Part shown: positions 26,127 through 34,734 of the stretch, piece after piece
How the letters are laid out: every line of letters begins with the position of its first letter
Position numbering within the stretch: the first letter of the stretch is position 1
Origin: Chthonomonadales bacterium
Lineage (GTDB): Bacteria > Armatimonadota > Chthonomonadetes > Chthonomonadales > CAJBBX01
NCBI GenBank assembly: GCA_027459625.1
Contig: DAIDHP010000002.1
Span: 1 to 64,000, forward strand
Length of the DNA stretch: 64,000 nucleotides
Direction of reading: 5' to 3'
Translations under genes and position numbers: made by a program
The notes under the pieces: model-generated
The model's input: only the letters and a program-made list of their open reading frames with translations
Databases searched by the model: none
Told to the model about the DNA's origin: nothing

Positions 26127-28937
26127 ATGATCACATCAACATTACTCATTTCCGCCGCCCTCATCGCGCTTGCGCCCATGGCATCCTCCGCTGCGGCGGC
26201 ACAGAAGGACGCGTTATTTCAGAGGCTTGATAAGTTTAACGTGGTGTGGACCTCCCCAAGCGCGGATGCTTCAGGCTCCATGCCGCTCGGCAACGGAGAG
26301 GTTGGGATTAACCTATGGGCTGAGAAAAACGGAGCGATCTATTTTTACATCAGCAGAAGCGACTCCCTAAGCGAGATTGCGAGACTTGTCAAGGTGGGGG
26401 GAATGAAGATCAACATTCACCCGAATCCTCTTGCGAACGCTGCGCCTTTTAAACAGACGCTTATTCTTAAGGATGGCGTTTGCAGAATCGTAATGGGGTC
26501 TGGAAGAAGCAAAGTGGTGTTGAAGATATTTGTGGATGCGGATAACCCGGTTATCTATTGCTTGGGGAGTTCCGCCTCGCCCGTATCTGTCACTGCTTCG
26601 GCTCTCTGCTGGAGAACGGAGCGGCGTGAGATCACCGGCGGAGAACAGAACTCCGCATGGACAATGCAAGGGGTGCCGTTCCCTCTTTATGAATCGGCGG
26701 ATGTGTTTCCAAACGACACCGGTGACGCTTTGGTGTGGTTCCATCGCGATGATAAAAAAGATGAGACGGCTTTTCCATCAACGATGGAACTCCAGGGATT
26801 GAAGTCCTTGGAAGGCACAGTGCATGATCCGCTTTTGGACAGGACATTTGGAGGATGGGTGGTTGGCGACGGCTTCAAAGCGACTCAGGGGCGCACCATC
26901 GAAACACGCAAGGATGTGCGGAGTTTCGTCCTGCGAGTGGCGACTCCCTGCGCACAGACCGCCACCGCTAGGGACTGGATGCGTATGGCGCGTAAAATCG
27001 CCGAGAATTCGGCGGACTATGTCACGGCGCTGAAAAGAACCGAGGCATGGTGGAATAGCTATTGGCGCCGTTCCTGGGTGTTCGTGGATAAAATCGGCAA
27101 CACGCGGATGGAGGTCCCCGGCGCCGATCATCCCCTAAGGGTGGGGTACGATTCCAATGATCAAAATCATTTTCCCGGGGAGATGAATCACGTATTGGTT
27201 TATGACAGACCTCTTTCCACCAAGAATGTGGCATTGATCGCTCAAAATCCCGGTAATGACCTAAAACTGAAAGGTCTGCTTTGGCAAGGAGATGGTTCCA
27301 GACAGGAGATCGGTAGTGGCGCGTTGAATTTCTCAAAAGGCTTCACACTCGACGCATGGATTAAACCCGACGGAACGGGAGTGGGACGTATCTTTGACAA
27401 GCTTACCGCAGGGCAACAGGATGGATTTCTGTTCGACATATATCCTGTGAACACTTTGAGGCTGATTATCGGCGAATTGCAGTTGCAATCCCATAATAAC
27501 GCTTTGGCACCAGGCAAATGGCAAAATGTCGCCGCCACCTTCGATACGAAAACAGGGGTCGCGGCAATCTATTTGGACGGAAAGCTGGCAAGCCATTCCT
27601 CCGCCACGGCAACTCCGGATATGATCAGCAGAGGATATCTTCTGCAGAATTACGTTCAAGCCTGCGGCGGAAGAGGAAACTACCCCATCAAGTTTAACGG
27701 CGGGATATTCACCGTGGAACCGAAGGCGATGGGCAGACCTTACGATCCGGATTGGCGCGCATGGGGGGAGTGTTACTGGTGGCAGAACACGCGCCACATG
27801 TATCATCCGATGCTCGCAGCAGGGGATTACGAGATGATGGAACCGCTTTTCAAAATGTATGAGGATGTGGTTCCGCTCGCTGAGGCTCGCTCGAAAATCT
27901 ATTATGATGCATCGGGAATCTACTTCCCGGAAACGATGACCGCTTGGGGAACCTACTCCAATTCGGATTACGGTTGGAACCATAACGGAAAGGCTCCCGG
28001 AGATATCCAAAGCCCCTGGTGGAGATACGCTTGGAATCAGGGTCCGGAACTTGTCGCGCTGATGCTAGATCGCTGGGATTACACACAGGATCCGGTATTC
28101 CTGAAGAGTCAACTCTTGCCCATGGCGGTGCAGGTTCTGAAATACTTCGACACCCGTTTCAAAAAAGACTCAAACGGAAAAATTATTCTCGACCCGGATC
28201 AGGCGATTGAGACCTACTGGACGGGAGTGATCAATGACACGCCCGATGTGGCGGGTTTGATAGACATTACCAGGCGTTTGTGCGAATTGCCGAAAAAATA
28301 CGTCGCCCCGGAAGAACGCAAATTCTTTCTGTATATGAAGGACGCTTGCCCTTCAATTCCCACGGAAGAGGCGACAGTGGATGGGCATACCGTGCGTATT
28401 ATCTCCCCTGCGGAGAAATACGACAAACACACCACTAATTGCGAGAACCCGGAATTATATGCGGTGTGGCCATTCCGGCTATTCGGAGTGGGCAGACCCG
28501 GATTGGAGATGGCGCGTGAGACTTACGCTCATCGACTTTTCCATCTGTATGTTGGCTGGGGATACGATGGAAACTGCGCCGCATTGCTGGGAATGCGAGA
28601 TGAAGCCGCCAAGATTTTAAAGATCAAATGCGAGAATTCCAATCCGGCTTATCGCTGGCCCGCCACATGGGGGCCCAATTTCGATTGGCTTCCGGATCAA
28701 AATCATGGAGGCAACCTTTTGGAAACCACTCAGTTGATGCTGCTCCAGGGACTGGGTCGTAAAATTCTGCTGCTTCCCGCTTGGCCTCATGACTGGGATG
28801 TGGACTTCAAGCTGCACGCCCCCTATCGAACGACGGTGGAGTGTAGTTACCGCAATGGAAAGATAGTGAAGTTAATTGTGACACCGAAATCCCGAAGGAA
28901 GGACGTGGTGGATATGAGCCATCGGTCCAAACTGTGA
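26127..28937 (+). CDS. Secreted DUF5703/GH95-like glycoside hydrolase with LamG insert
   Basis: About 936 residues with a signal peptide (MITSTLLISAALIALAP...). The N-terminal part begins FNVVWTSPSADASGSMPLGNGEVGINLW, the DUF5703 pattern that is related to the N-terminal domain of GH95 alpha-L-fucosidases. A LamG/concanavalin-like domain of about 170 residues (GFTLDAWIKPDGTG ... WQNVAATFDTKTGVAAIYLDGKLA, about 375-540) interrupts the chain before the (alpha/alpha)6 catalytic region, and a beta domain closes the protein. The substrate is not readable; a plant or algal polysaccharide is likely. An in-frame start exists at 26034, but only the ATG at 26127 puts a signal peptide at the N-terminus. 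Confidence 0.82.
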   Translation: MITSTLLISAALIALAPMASSAAAAQKDALFQRLDKFNVVWTSPSADASGSMPLGNGEVGINLWAEKNGAIYFYISRSDSLSEIARLVKVGGMKINIHPNPLANAAPFKQTLILKDGVCRIVMGSGRSKVVLKIFVDADNPVIYCLGSSASPVSVTASALCWRTERREITGGEQNSAWTMQGVPFPLYESADVFPNDTGDALVWFHRDDKKDETAFPSTMELQGLKSLEGTVHDPLLDRTFGGWVVGDGFKATQGRTIETRKDVRSFVLRVATPCAQTATARDWMRMARKIAENSADYVTALKRTEAWWNSYWRRSWVFVDKIGNTRMEVPGADHPLRVGYDSNDQNHFPGEMNHVLVYDRPLSTKNVALIAQNPGNDLKLKGLLWQGDGSRQEIGSGALNFSKGFTLDAWIKPDGTGVGRIFDKLTAGQQDGFLFDIYPVNTLRLIIGELQLQSHNNALAPGKWQNVAATFDTKTGVAAIYLDGKLASHSSATATPDMISRGYLLQNYVQACGGRGNYPIKFNGGIFTVEPKAMGRPYDPDWRAWGECYWWQNTRHMYHPMLAAGDYEMMEPLFKMYEDVVPLAEARSKIYYDASGIYFPETMTAWGTYSNSDYGWNHNGKAPGDIQSPWWRYAWNQGPELVALMLDRWDYTQDPVFLKSQLLPMAVQVLKYFDTRFKKDSNGKIILDPDQAIETYWTGVINDTPDVAGLIDITRRLCELPKKYVAPEERKFFLYMKDACPSIPTEEATVDGHTVRIISPAEKYDKHTTNCENPELYAVWPFRLFGVGRPGLEMARETYAHRLFHLYVGWGYDGNCAALLGMRDEAAKILKIKCENSNPAYRWPATWGPNFDWLPDQNHGGNLLETTQLMLLQGLGRKILLLPAWPHDWDVDFKLHAPYRTTVECSYRNGKIVKLIVTPKSRRKDVVDMSHRSKL

Positions 28938-28955
28938 AATGAGGAGGATGGAATA

Positions 28956-29783
28956 TTACGGTTTATGGCATGCGTAAAATATCCGATCGGTGAGGGGGTT
29001 GACCGGCTTAAATGAGTATCTATGGAAGGTTTGGAGTTCTCGGAATCCGGCAATTAATAGCATCTCCCTCACCTCCTCTTCGCGATATGCGTATTGGATA
29101 TGAGTTTCACGAAATTCCTTCTCCTCAGTGCCTTCATTCACGATGAAATGCATGCGTATGCGGCATATGCGAGTGTCAGGGTTGAATTCGCTTCTCCAGA
29201 CATAGCGCACTGGATCGTCCTCGTAAGAGTTCTCCTGATCGAAAAAACCGTTTTCCAGTGCGTAAATGGAGTTCATGTCAAAGATGAAAAGTCCTCCCTT
29301 GCGTAGGTGGTCAAAAACTCTTTTCATTGCGTTTTGCAGCTTGTTCGGATCGAGGATATAGTTCAGGCTGTCAAAAAAACTTACGCAGAGGTCGTAGTCG
29401 CGTTTTTCCAGCGAGAGTTCCGAGGCGTCTTGAACATGGTAGGGAATTGAATAATGCTTGTTTTGAGCCTTTTTCCGCGCCACCTTGATCATCTCGGAGG
29501 AGATATCCACCCCCTGCACATCGTAACCCTGGTCATAAAGAATCTCAGTTACGTTACCCGTTCCGCAAGCGAGGTCTAAAACCGTATGGACCTTGGTTTC
29601 AAGCTTGCGGATCATTTTACGGAGATAAAGAATCCACTCTTCGTATGGAACCCCGGTCATTAGCTTGTCGTAAAAGGACGCCACAGCGGTAAATTGCAGG
29701 AGTTGAGCCTCCAAATATTGCTGGTCAATATTTCCTTCGTCTGTTTTGTCCGAGTGGTGCAGGGGTTTCTCATCGCAACTCAT
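28956..29783 (-). CDS. Class I SAM-dependent methyltransferase
   Basis: The 275-residue protein has the SAM-binding motif VLDLACGTGNVTEIL (about 92-106), the acidic post-I residue in VQGVDISSEMIKVAR and a post-motif FSF/SLNYI region typical of small-molecule methyltransferases. I chose the ATG at 29783-29781 because it overlaps the esterase stop codon (ATGA), a sign of translational coupling; an in-frame codon at 29852 would overlap the esterase by 70 bases. Substrate unknown. The 3' end faces the DUF5703-type gene with 18 bases between them. Confidence 0.85.
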   Translation of the reverse strand: MSCDEKPLHHSDKTDEGNIDQQYLEAQLLQFTAVASFYDKLMTGVPYEEWILYLRKMIRKLETKVHTVLDLACGTGNVTEILYDQGYDVQGVDISSEMIKVARKKAQNKHYSIPYHVQDASELSLEKRDYDLCVSFFDSLNYILDPNKLQNAMKRVFDHLRKGGLFIFDMNSIYALENGFFDQENSYEDDPVRYVWRSEFNPDTRICRIRMHFIVNEGTEEKEFRETHIQYAYREEEVREMLLIAGFRELQTFHRYSFKPVNPLTDRIFYACHKP

Positions 29784-30592
29784 TTTATTAGGTTCATACT
29801 CCTTGCGTGAAAATTTAACATCTCCGACATCCTTGCGTTCCAATAATTCCAATTATGCGCCCCGGGATACTCCCGATAATCGTGTTCCACACCTCTTTCC
29901 GATAAGAAAGAGTGAAACTCCTGATTATCTCCCTTAAGAAAGTCATCCGTGCCGCAATCCAACGAAATCTTCGGAGGATTCATCCGAAAGGATGATGCCG
30001 CAATCTCGTAAAGATCGTTCTCCTTGCATCGCATGCTCTCCAAACGCTTATACGCGGAGAGATACTTACGGAACGGTGCCATCATCGCCAATCGGTAAGG
30101 AAGTCCACCCCCGAATAACCATCCGCTTTGATGATGCAGCAGGAGCTCTTTCCATGAACCTTCGCCCTCCAGCGGTCGATGCCCCCAACCCACCGCACCC
30201 GAATGACAGCTAACCGAGCCATATCGTTCGGGATGTTTGAACGCAATTTTTAACGCACCGTATCCCCCAATGGATATTCCAGCTACGCCCCTGCATTCTC
30301 GTTTTGGGATCACCTCGATGCGGTTCTCCATGATTCGTGGGATATCCTCTACGAGATAACGCTCCCAAACTCCGCAATAGAGTCCGCCGCCCTCCGGTAT
30401 AATGATTGCGAGCGGGAGGGAGGCGGCGATGGAGGCTATCGGTGAACGCCTGAGCCAATCTTCGGGTCTGTCCGGCAAGCCGTGCAATAGGTATAAAACA
30501 GGAAACCGATTAACACCTTCGGGAATAATTACCCAAGAGCGACTTTTCCTTTGCAAAGCCGGGCTATGATACTCAATTTTAGTTACAGGCAT
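29780..30592 (-). CDS. Putative esterase (alpha/beta hydrolase, esterase D family)
   Basis: A 270-residue alpha/beta hydrolase of the Esterase D/tributyrin esterase family (PF00756 type). The N-terminus starts VTKIEYHSPALQRKSRSW and VLYLLHGLPD gives the oxyanion region. The nucleophile is the Ser of GISIGGYG (about 105), with the Asp in CGTDDF (about 214) and the His in PGAHNW (about 246) completing the triad. There is no signal peptide. It is the first gene of a two-gene unit with the overlapping methyltransferase. Confidence 0.88.
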   Translation of the reverse strand: MPVTKIEYHSPALQRKSRSWVIIPEGVNRFPVLYLLHGLPDRPEDWLRRSPIASIAASLPLAIIIPEGGGLYCGVWERYLVEDIPRIMENRIEVIPKRECRGVAGISIGGYGALKIAFKHPERYGSVSCHSGAVGWGHRPLEGEGSWKELLLHHQSGWLFGGGLPYRLAMMAPFRKYLSAYKRLESMRCKENDLYEIAASSFRMNPPKISLDCGTDDFLKGDNQEFHSFLSERGVEHDYREYPGAHNWNYWNARMSEMLNFHARSMNLIK

Positions 30593-30666
30593 ATTTTGCC
30601 GTCAATGTTTGATCGGATTCCCGTTATATCTTTATCTTTTGAATACGATGCAATCGGGATATGTTC

Positions 30667-31407
30667 TTAATGAAGGTTTTTCCACTCGTCCGGCTGGATT
30701 CCCAACCCTTTCAAAATGGTATACGCCATCAATTGATTTCCCGCGTTATTCATATGTACGCCATCAACGGTTAGTAAGAGCGCCGTAGCCCCTGTGGCTC
30801 GATATGGGAGCAGGATGCGCCAAAATACGGGCTGGAAATTAACGAAGGGTAGGTGGCGCTTCTTTGCAATCTCTTCAAGGGCGGCATTATATCCCTTGAC
30901 CTTCAAATTTTCCGGTGAGTTGGGGTCTTCGTAAATAACGGTGGTTGAGAGAATAACGACTCGAATGTGCGCCGCCTCCGCCATGGAGATCATCTTTTCG
31001 ATGTTCGCACGATATTTCGGAATCGGAATGCCCCTTGGCCCGTCGTCTTTGGGATGATTATCATAAAAACCGTGCCATACGTCGTTCACGCCGCAACTAA
31101 TGGTTACCATATCGGGATTTTTATCGATAACATCCTGTTGGAATCGCGCCAGCATTTGATTGGATTTATTTCCTGATATCCCAGCGTTGATCACTTCGAA
31201 ATTTTGATCCGGGTAAAGCTTTTGCAAAGTGTTGCGAATGATGCCAACGTATCCTTGCGGTCCGTCCCCAAACTGAGTGATACTGTCGCCGAGTGCGACG
31301 ATTCTATGGACGTTTCGCAGTAATGGCGGCAAATTCTCGGCGTGCACCGCCGATGCGCAAATCAGGCTTAACGATAGTGCAATGAGAACGCTGAATTTGA
31401 GACGCAT
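30667..31407 (-). CDS. Secreted SGNH/GDSL hydrolase
   Basis: The 246-residue product starts with a signal peptide (MRLKFSVLIALSLSLICASAVHA). Block I GDSITQFG holds the catalytic Ser (about 41), the Gly of NAGISGN and the Asn of CGVNDVWHG form the oxyanion hole, and DGVHMNNAGN provides the Asp and His (about 213-216). Such enzymes deacetylate or de-esterify polysaccharides and small esters outside the cytoplasm. The ATG at 31407 is chosen because AAGGAG lies six bases upstream and the signal peptide begins there. It stands behind the RqcH gene on the same strand. Confidence 0.87.
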   Translation of the reverse strand: MRLKFSVLIALSLSLICASAVHAENLPPLLRNVHRIVALGDSITQFGDGPQGYVGIIRNTLQKLYPDQNFEVINAGISGNKSNQMLARFQQDVIDKNPDMVTISCGVNDVWHGFYDNHPKDDGPRGIPIPKYRANIEKMISMAEAAHIRVVILSTTVIYEDPNSPENLKVKGYNAALEEIAKKRHLPFVNFQPVFWRILLPYRATGATALLLTVDGVHMNNAGNQLMAYTILKGLGIQPDEWKNLH

Positions 31408-31458
31408 GAGAAAAGCTCCTTGATGATTATTTATATTTGCACTGTGGACAGGCATCTG

Positions 31459-33189
31459 CTATACGTCCGTCTCCACATGCAGGGTTTTTTCGTACTGATA
31501 GGATACCATTCCTTGGGCGGCTCCGCGAGGCTTGCGAACATATTTTCTCAATGTATAGTCCACAGGCACCGTTCCGGAGTGCTTCGCCGCACTGTGTTTT
31601 GCAGCGATAACCGCAGCTTGGCGTATTACTTCCAACGGCGTTTTTTCAGGATGGCGATTTGTCCTGATCACCACATGGGCGCTGGCGTTGGATCGAACAT
31701 GCAGCCATATGTCCGTTGGCTGAGCGACACGTGTGGTCAGGTAATCGTTCGCTTCGCTGTTCTCGCCGTAGAGAATCTCCCAGCCATCGGAAGTATGGAA
31801 GGTGCGTATCTTCTTACCGGCGAAATCAAGTGGCGCATTCAGCTTGCCAACCGGAGAAGGTTCCCGAGATTCCTCCCTCAACACTCCTTGTGATATCAGT
31901 TCCTCGCGCAGCCGCTGCAACTGATCGGTCTGCGTCAACTGAGTTATTTGTTCCATCGCCTCCCGGAGTGTTTGAAGCTGAGAATGAACCCTGTCCGCTT
32001 GATGACGCAAAATGTCCATACCATCAATCGCCTTACGGCTTTTACGATAATACTTCTCTACGTTGTCCTGGATGGAAAGGGATGGATCGAGAGGAATGAC
32101 TCGGTCTTCTTGCTCGGGGTGATAAAGATCCGGCGTTCTCGCTTCCGAGGCGCCTTCGGGAATTAATTGTCGATTGATAACGAGCAAATCGGCGCACTCT
32201 TTCCACCATTCCGCCTTTGAGGCGTTTGAGATTGATTCATCCAACTCCCTTTTTCTGTTCCCCAATGAGCGTTCCGCACGGCGTATTTGTCCTGTTAACT
32301 CCATTGCGCGGATTTCGTTTTGTATGCGGGGCAGGAAATCGCTGAAATAGGCGTCCAACGCTTCATTTAGAGAAGGAAATGCCACCTGTGAATTCGATGG
32401 AAGTTGCGCTGTCGGAATGGGATAAGCGCCGATGGGAACGCCGTTTTCACCTTTGGCAAGATGAGGATTCCATACGTTTTCCCGAGCTTTCCTGATGACA
32501 TCCTCCCACGTCTGATGGATGGAATCTCTTTGGATGCACAAGGCTATCTCCGCAGCAAGGAACGGGGAGAATCCGCGATAGTTTTTCAGTAGATAATCCG
32601 CCAGGGAGTTTTGATCCTCGGAAAATCCGGGCTCATGAATTATAGGTTCGTCGTTGAATTCCTCGAAAGGGTTCTTTTTATCCGTTTGAACTGGGGGGGG
32701 CGAATACGACATATTGGGAAGCAACTGTCTAAATCTGTTCAAGCGATACGGGACATGGCGAATCGCGTCTATAATAACCCCCTCCGTATTCAGTAGAATT
32801 AGGTTGCTGCGATTTCCCATCATTTCAGCCATGAAACAGAATGTTCCCATTGAGGAATGAACCATGATGCGTAATATGCGATCGATATCCGCTTGGATGA
32901 TGGAATGGATCCGCCCTCCCTCAAGATATTTGCGGCAGACCATGCAGAACTGCGGCGGTGCGGTGGGATTGCTTCTTTTCACCTTTGTGAGGTGGACCCT
33001 CGGATTTCGGGGGTCCGTGGAGAAGAGCAGACGATGATTCTCCCCATTATGACGCATCTCCCAGATCACGTCATGGTCGGAGGGTTGTGTGATCCTCTGA
33101 ATAGCACCACCGCAAATCTTATGTGATAGCTCCTGGGTTATGCAACGCATTACGAAACTGTCAAATGGCGTTTTTATCTCTCTTGTCAT
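31459..33189 (-). CDS. rqcH: NFACT-family RqcH (ribosome quality control) protein
   Basis: A 576-residue protein of the NFACT family (RqcH, earlier FbpA or fibronectin-binding protein). NFACT-N occupies about 1-180 (DPRNPRVHLTK, then PPQFCMVCRKYLEGGRI), a coiled-coil middle spans about 280-440, and NFACT-R closes the protein (DIWLHVRSNASAHVVI). RqcH binds obstructed 50S subunits and recruits tRNA-Ala for C-terminal alanine tailing of stalled chains. I prefer the ATG at 33189 (MTREIKTPFDSFVMRCI) over an in-frame codon at 33228, since family members start just before this segment. Confidence 0.88.
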   Translation of the reverse strand: MTREIKTPFDSFVMRCITQELSHKICGGAIQRITQPSDHDVIWEMRHNGENHRLLFSTDPRNPRVHLTKVKRSNPTAPPQFCMVCRKYLEGGRIHSIIQADIDRILRIMVHSSMGTFCFMAEMMGNRSNLILLNTEGVIIDAIRHVPYRLNRFRQLLPNMSYSPPPVQTDKKNPFEEFNDEPIIHEPGFSEDQNSLADYLLKNYRGFSPFLAAEIALCIQRDSIHQTWEDVIRKARENVWNPHLAKGENGVPIGAYPIPTAQLPSNSQVAFPSLNEALDAYFSDFLPRIQNEIRAMELTGQIRRAERSLGNRKRELDESISNASKAEWWKECADLLVINRQLIPEGASEARTPDLYHPEQEDRVIPLDPSLSIQDNVEKYYRKSRKAIDGMDILRHQADRVHSQLQTLREAMEQITQLTQTDQLQRLREELISQGVLREESREPSPVGKLNAPLDFAGKKIRTFHTSDGWEILYGENSEANDYLTTRVAQPTDIWLHVRSNASAHVVIRTNRHPEKTPLEVIRQAAVIAAKHSAAKHSGTVPVDYTLRKYVRKPRGAAQGMVSYQYEKTLHVETDV

Positions 33190-33324
33190 GGCAATAAGTC
33201 TACTCGAAAGCGGTGTGAATAACCACATTTAGAGTCGCATGAAAATGCGTATAACCCAATGGATGTAATGGATATGAGGAAAATCGGGCTGGATCGGCAG
33301 TAATATAAGTATAAGGGAAAAGCG

Positions 33325-34734
33325 ATGAAAGTGTTTGGAGAGAGACGAGAAATCAAGCGGCGAACCTCCGTTGTTTTCGTTGTTGGAGGGGGTTTCGCCG
33401 GCGTGGAGGCAGCATGGAGAGTTGCGCAATCCGGTTTACGCGCGATTCTTTATGAGATGCGCCCGAAAAGGATGACGGCGGTGCATCAATCCTCATATCT
33501 CGCCGAACTTGTCTGTTCCAACTCCTTCAAATCCAATCTGCTCACCAACGCCAGCGGGGTCATGAAAGAAGAGATGCGGCGTTTGGATTCCCTGATTTTG
33601 GAGGTTGCTTCAAGGCATAGTGTGCCCGCAGGGGAGGCACTAGCGGTGGACAGGGATTCCTTCGCGATGGAGGTGACAAGTATTCTAACGCGTCATCCTC
33701 GAATCACTATCATCCGTGACGAGGTGACCTCGCTTCCCGCTCACCGTCCTCTCATTATCGCCACGGGGCCACTCACGACGGATGATCTTACCGGAGAGAT
33801 AAGCCGATTGGTTGATGAGCGTTCTCTCTCATTTTACGACGCCGTCGCCCCAACGATCACCTTTGACAGCATCGATCAGAATAAGGTGTATCGAGCGTCA
33901 AGACGGGGAAAGACTGCTGAGAACGATCCTTCGCGCATGGAGGAAGTCACCGAAGGCGATTACCTAAACTGCCCCTTTAACAAGGAGGAATATCTTCGTT
34001 TTCACGCGGAATTGGTTCAAGCGGAGCAAAGCGCACCGCATAATCCCGACGAAAGGGATGCCTCGTATTTCGAGATGTGCCTGCCCATAGAGGAGTTGGC
34101 GCGAAGAGGAGAGAGAACGCTTGCTTACGGCCCCATGAAACCGATTGGATTGGTGGACCCGCGCACCGGCAAGCGTCCCTGGGCGGTGGTGCAACTGCGT
34201 CAGGAAAACAAAGAGGGGACATTGTGGGGGCTTGTAGGTTTTCAGACGCGGTTGAAATGGGGGGAACAGAGGCGCATCTTTCGGATGATTCCCGGGCTGG
34301 AGCAAGCCGAGTTCGTACGTTACGGAGTGATGCATCGCAACACCTATATCAACGCCCCTCTTGCGCTCAACCTATCCATGCAGGTAAGCCATCACGAGGG
34401 CATATACATGGCGGGGCAACTTACGGGAGTGGAAGGGTACTTGGAATCCGCGGCAATCGGCATAGTGGCGGGAATGAACGCCGTACGATTCGCACTGGGG
34501 TTGGAGCCGACAACACCGCCCCGTGAAACAGTGATTGGCTCCCTGTGCCATTACCTCATAGAGACAAATCCGAAGCATTTTTCTCCCATGAACTCCAATT
34601 TCGGCATTTTGCCGGAACTTCCCATTCCTATTCGGGATAAAAAGGAAAAGGCGCGCTTAAAGGGGATGCGCTCCTTGACTGCGTTGGAGGAATACCGTAA
34701 AAGTCTATACGATTTCGAACCCGGTTCTCTCTAA
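33325..34734 (+). CDS. trmFO: FAD/folate-dependent tRNA (uracil-54) C5-methyltransferase TrmFO
   Basis: The 469-residue flavoprotein forms m5U54 in the T-loop of tRNA using 5,10-methylenetetrahydrofolate. Family marks are the FAD-binding VVGGGFAGVEAAWR (about 15-30), the strongly conserved LAELVCSNSFKSN carrying the redox cysteine (about 60), IATGPLTTD, and the C-terminal YMAGQLTGVEGYLESAAIG. Length is normal (about 440-470). AAGGG lies upstream of the ATG at a proper distance. It diverges from rqcH and overlaps the stop of the next convergent gene by four bases. Confidence 0.95.
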   Translation: MKVFGERREIKRRTSVVFVVGGGFAGVEAAWRVAQSGLRAILYEMRPKRMTAVHQSSYLAELVCSNSFKSNLLTNASGVMKEEMRRLDSLILEVASRHSVPAGEALAVDRDSFAMEVTSILTRHPRITIIRDEVTSLPAHRPLIIATGPLTTDDLTGEISRLVDERSLSFYDAVAPTITFDSIDQNKVYRASRRGKTAENDPSRMEEVTEGDYLNCPFNKEEYLRFHAELVQAEQSAPHNPDERDASYFEMCLPIEELARRGERTLAYGPMKPIGLVDPRTGKRPWAVVQLRQENKEGTLWGLVGFQTRLKWGEQRRIFRMIPGLEQAEFVRYGVMHRNTYINAPLALNLSMQVSHHEGIYMAGQLTGVEGYLESAAIGIVAGMNAVRFALGLEPTTPPRETVIGSLCHYLIETNPKHFSPMNSNFGILPELPIPIRDKKEKARLKGMRSLTALEEYRKSLYDFEPGSL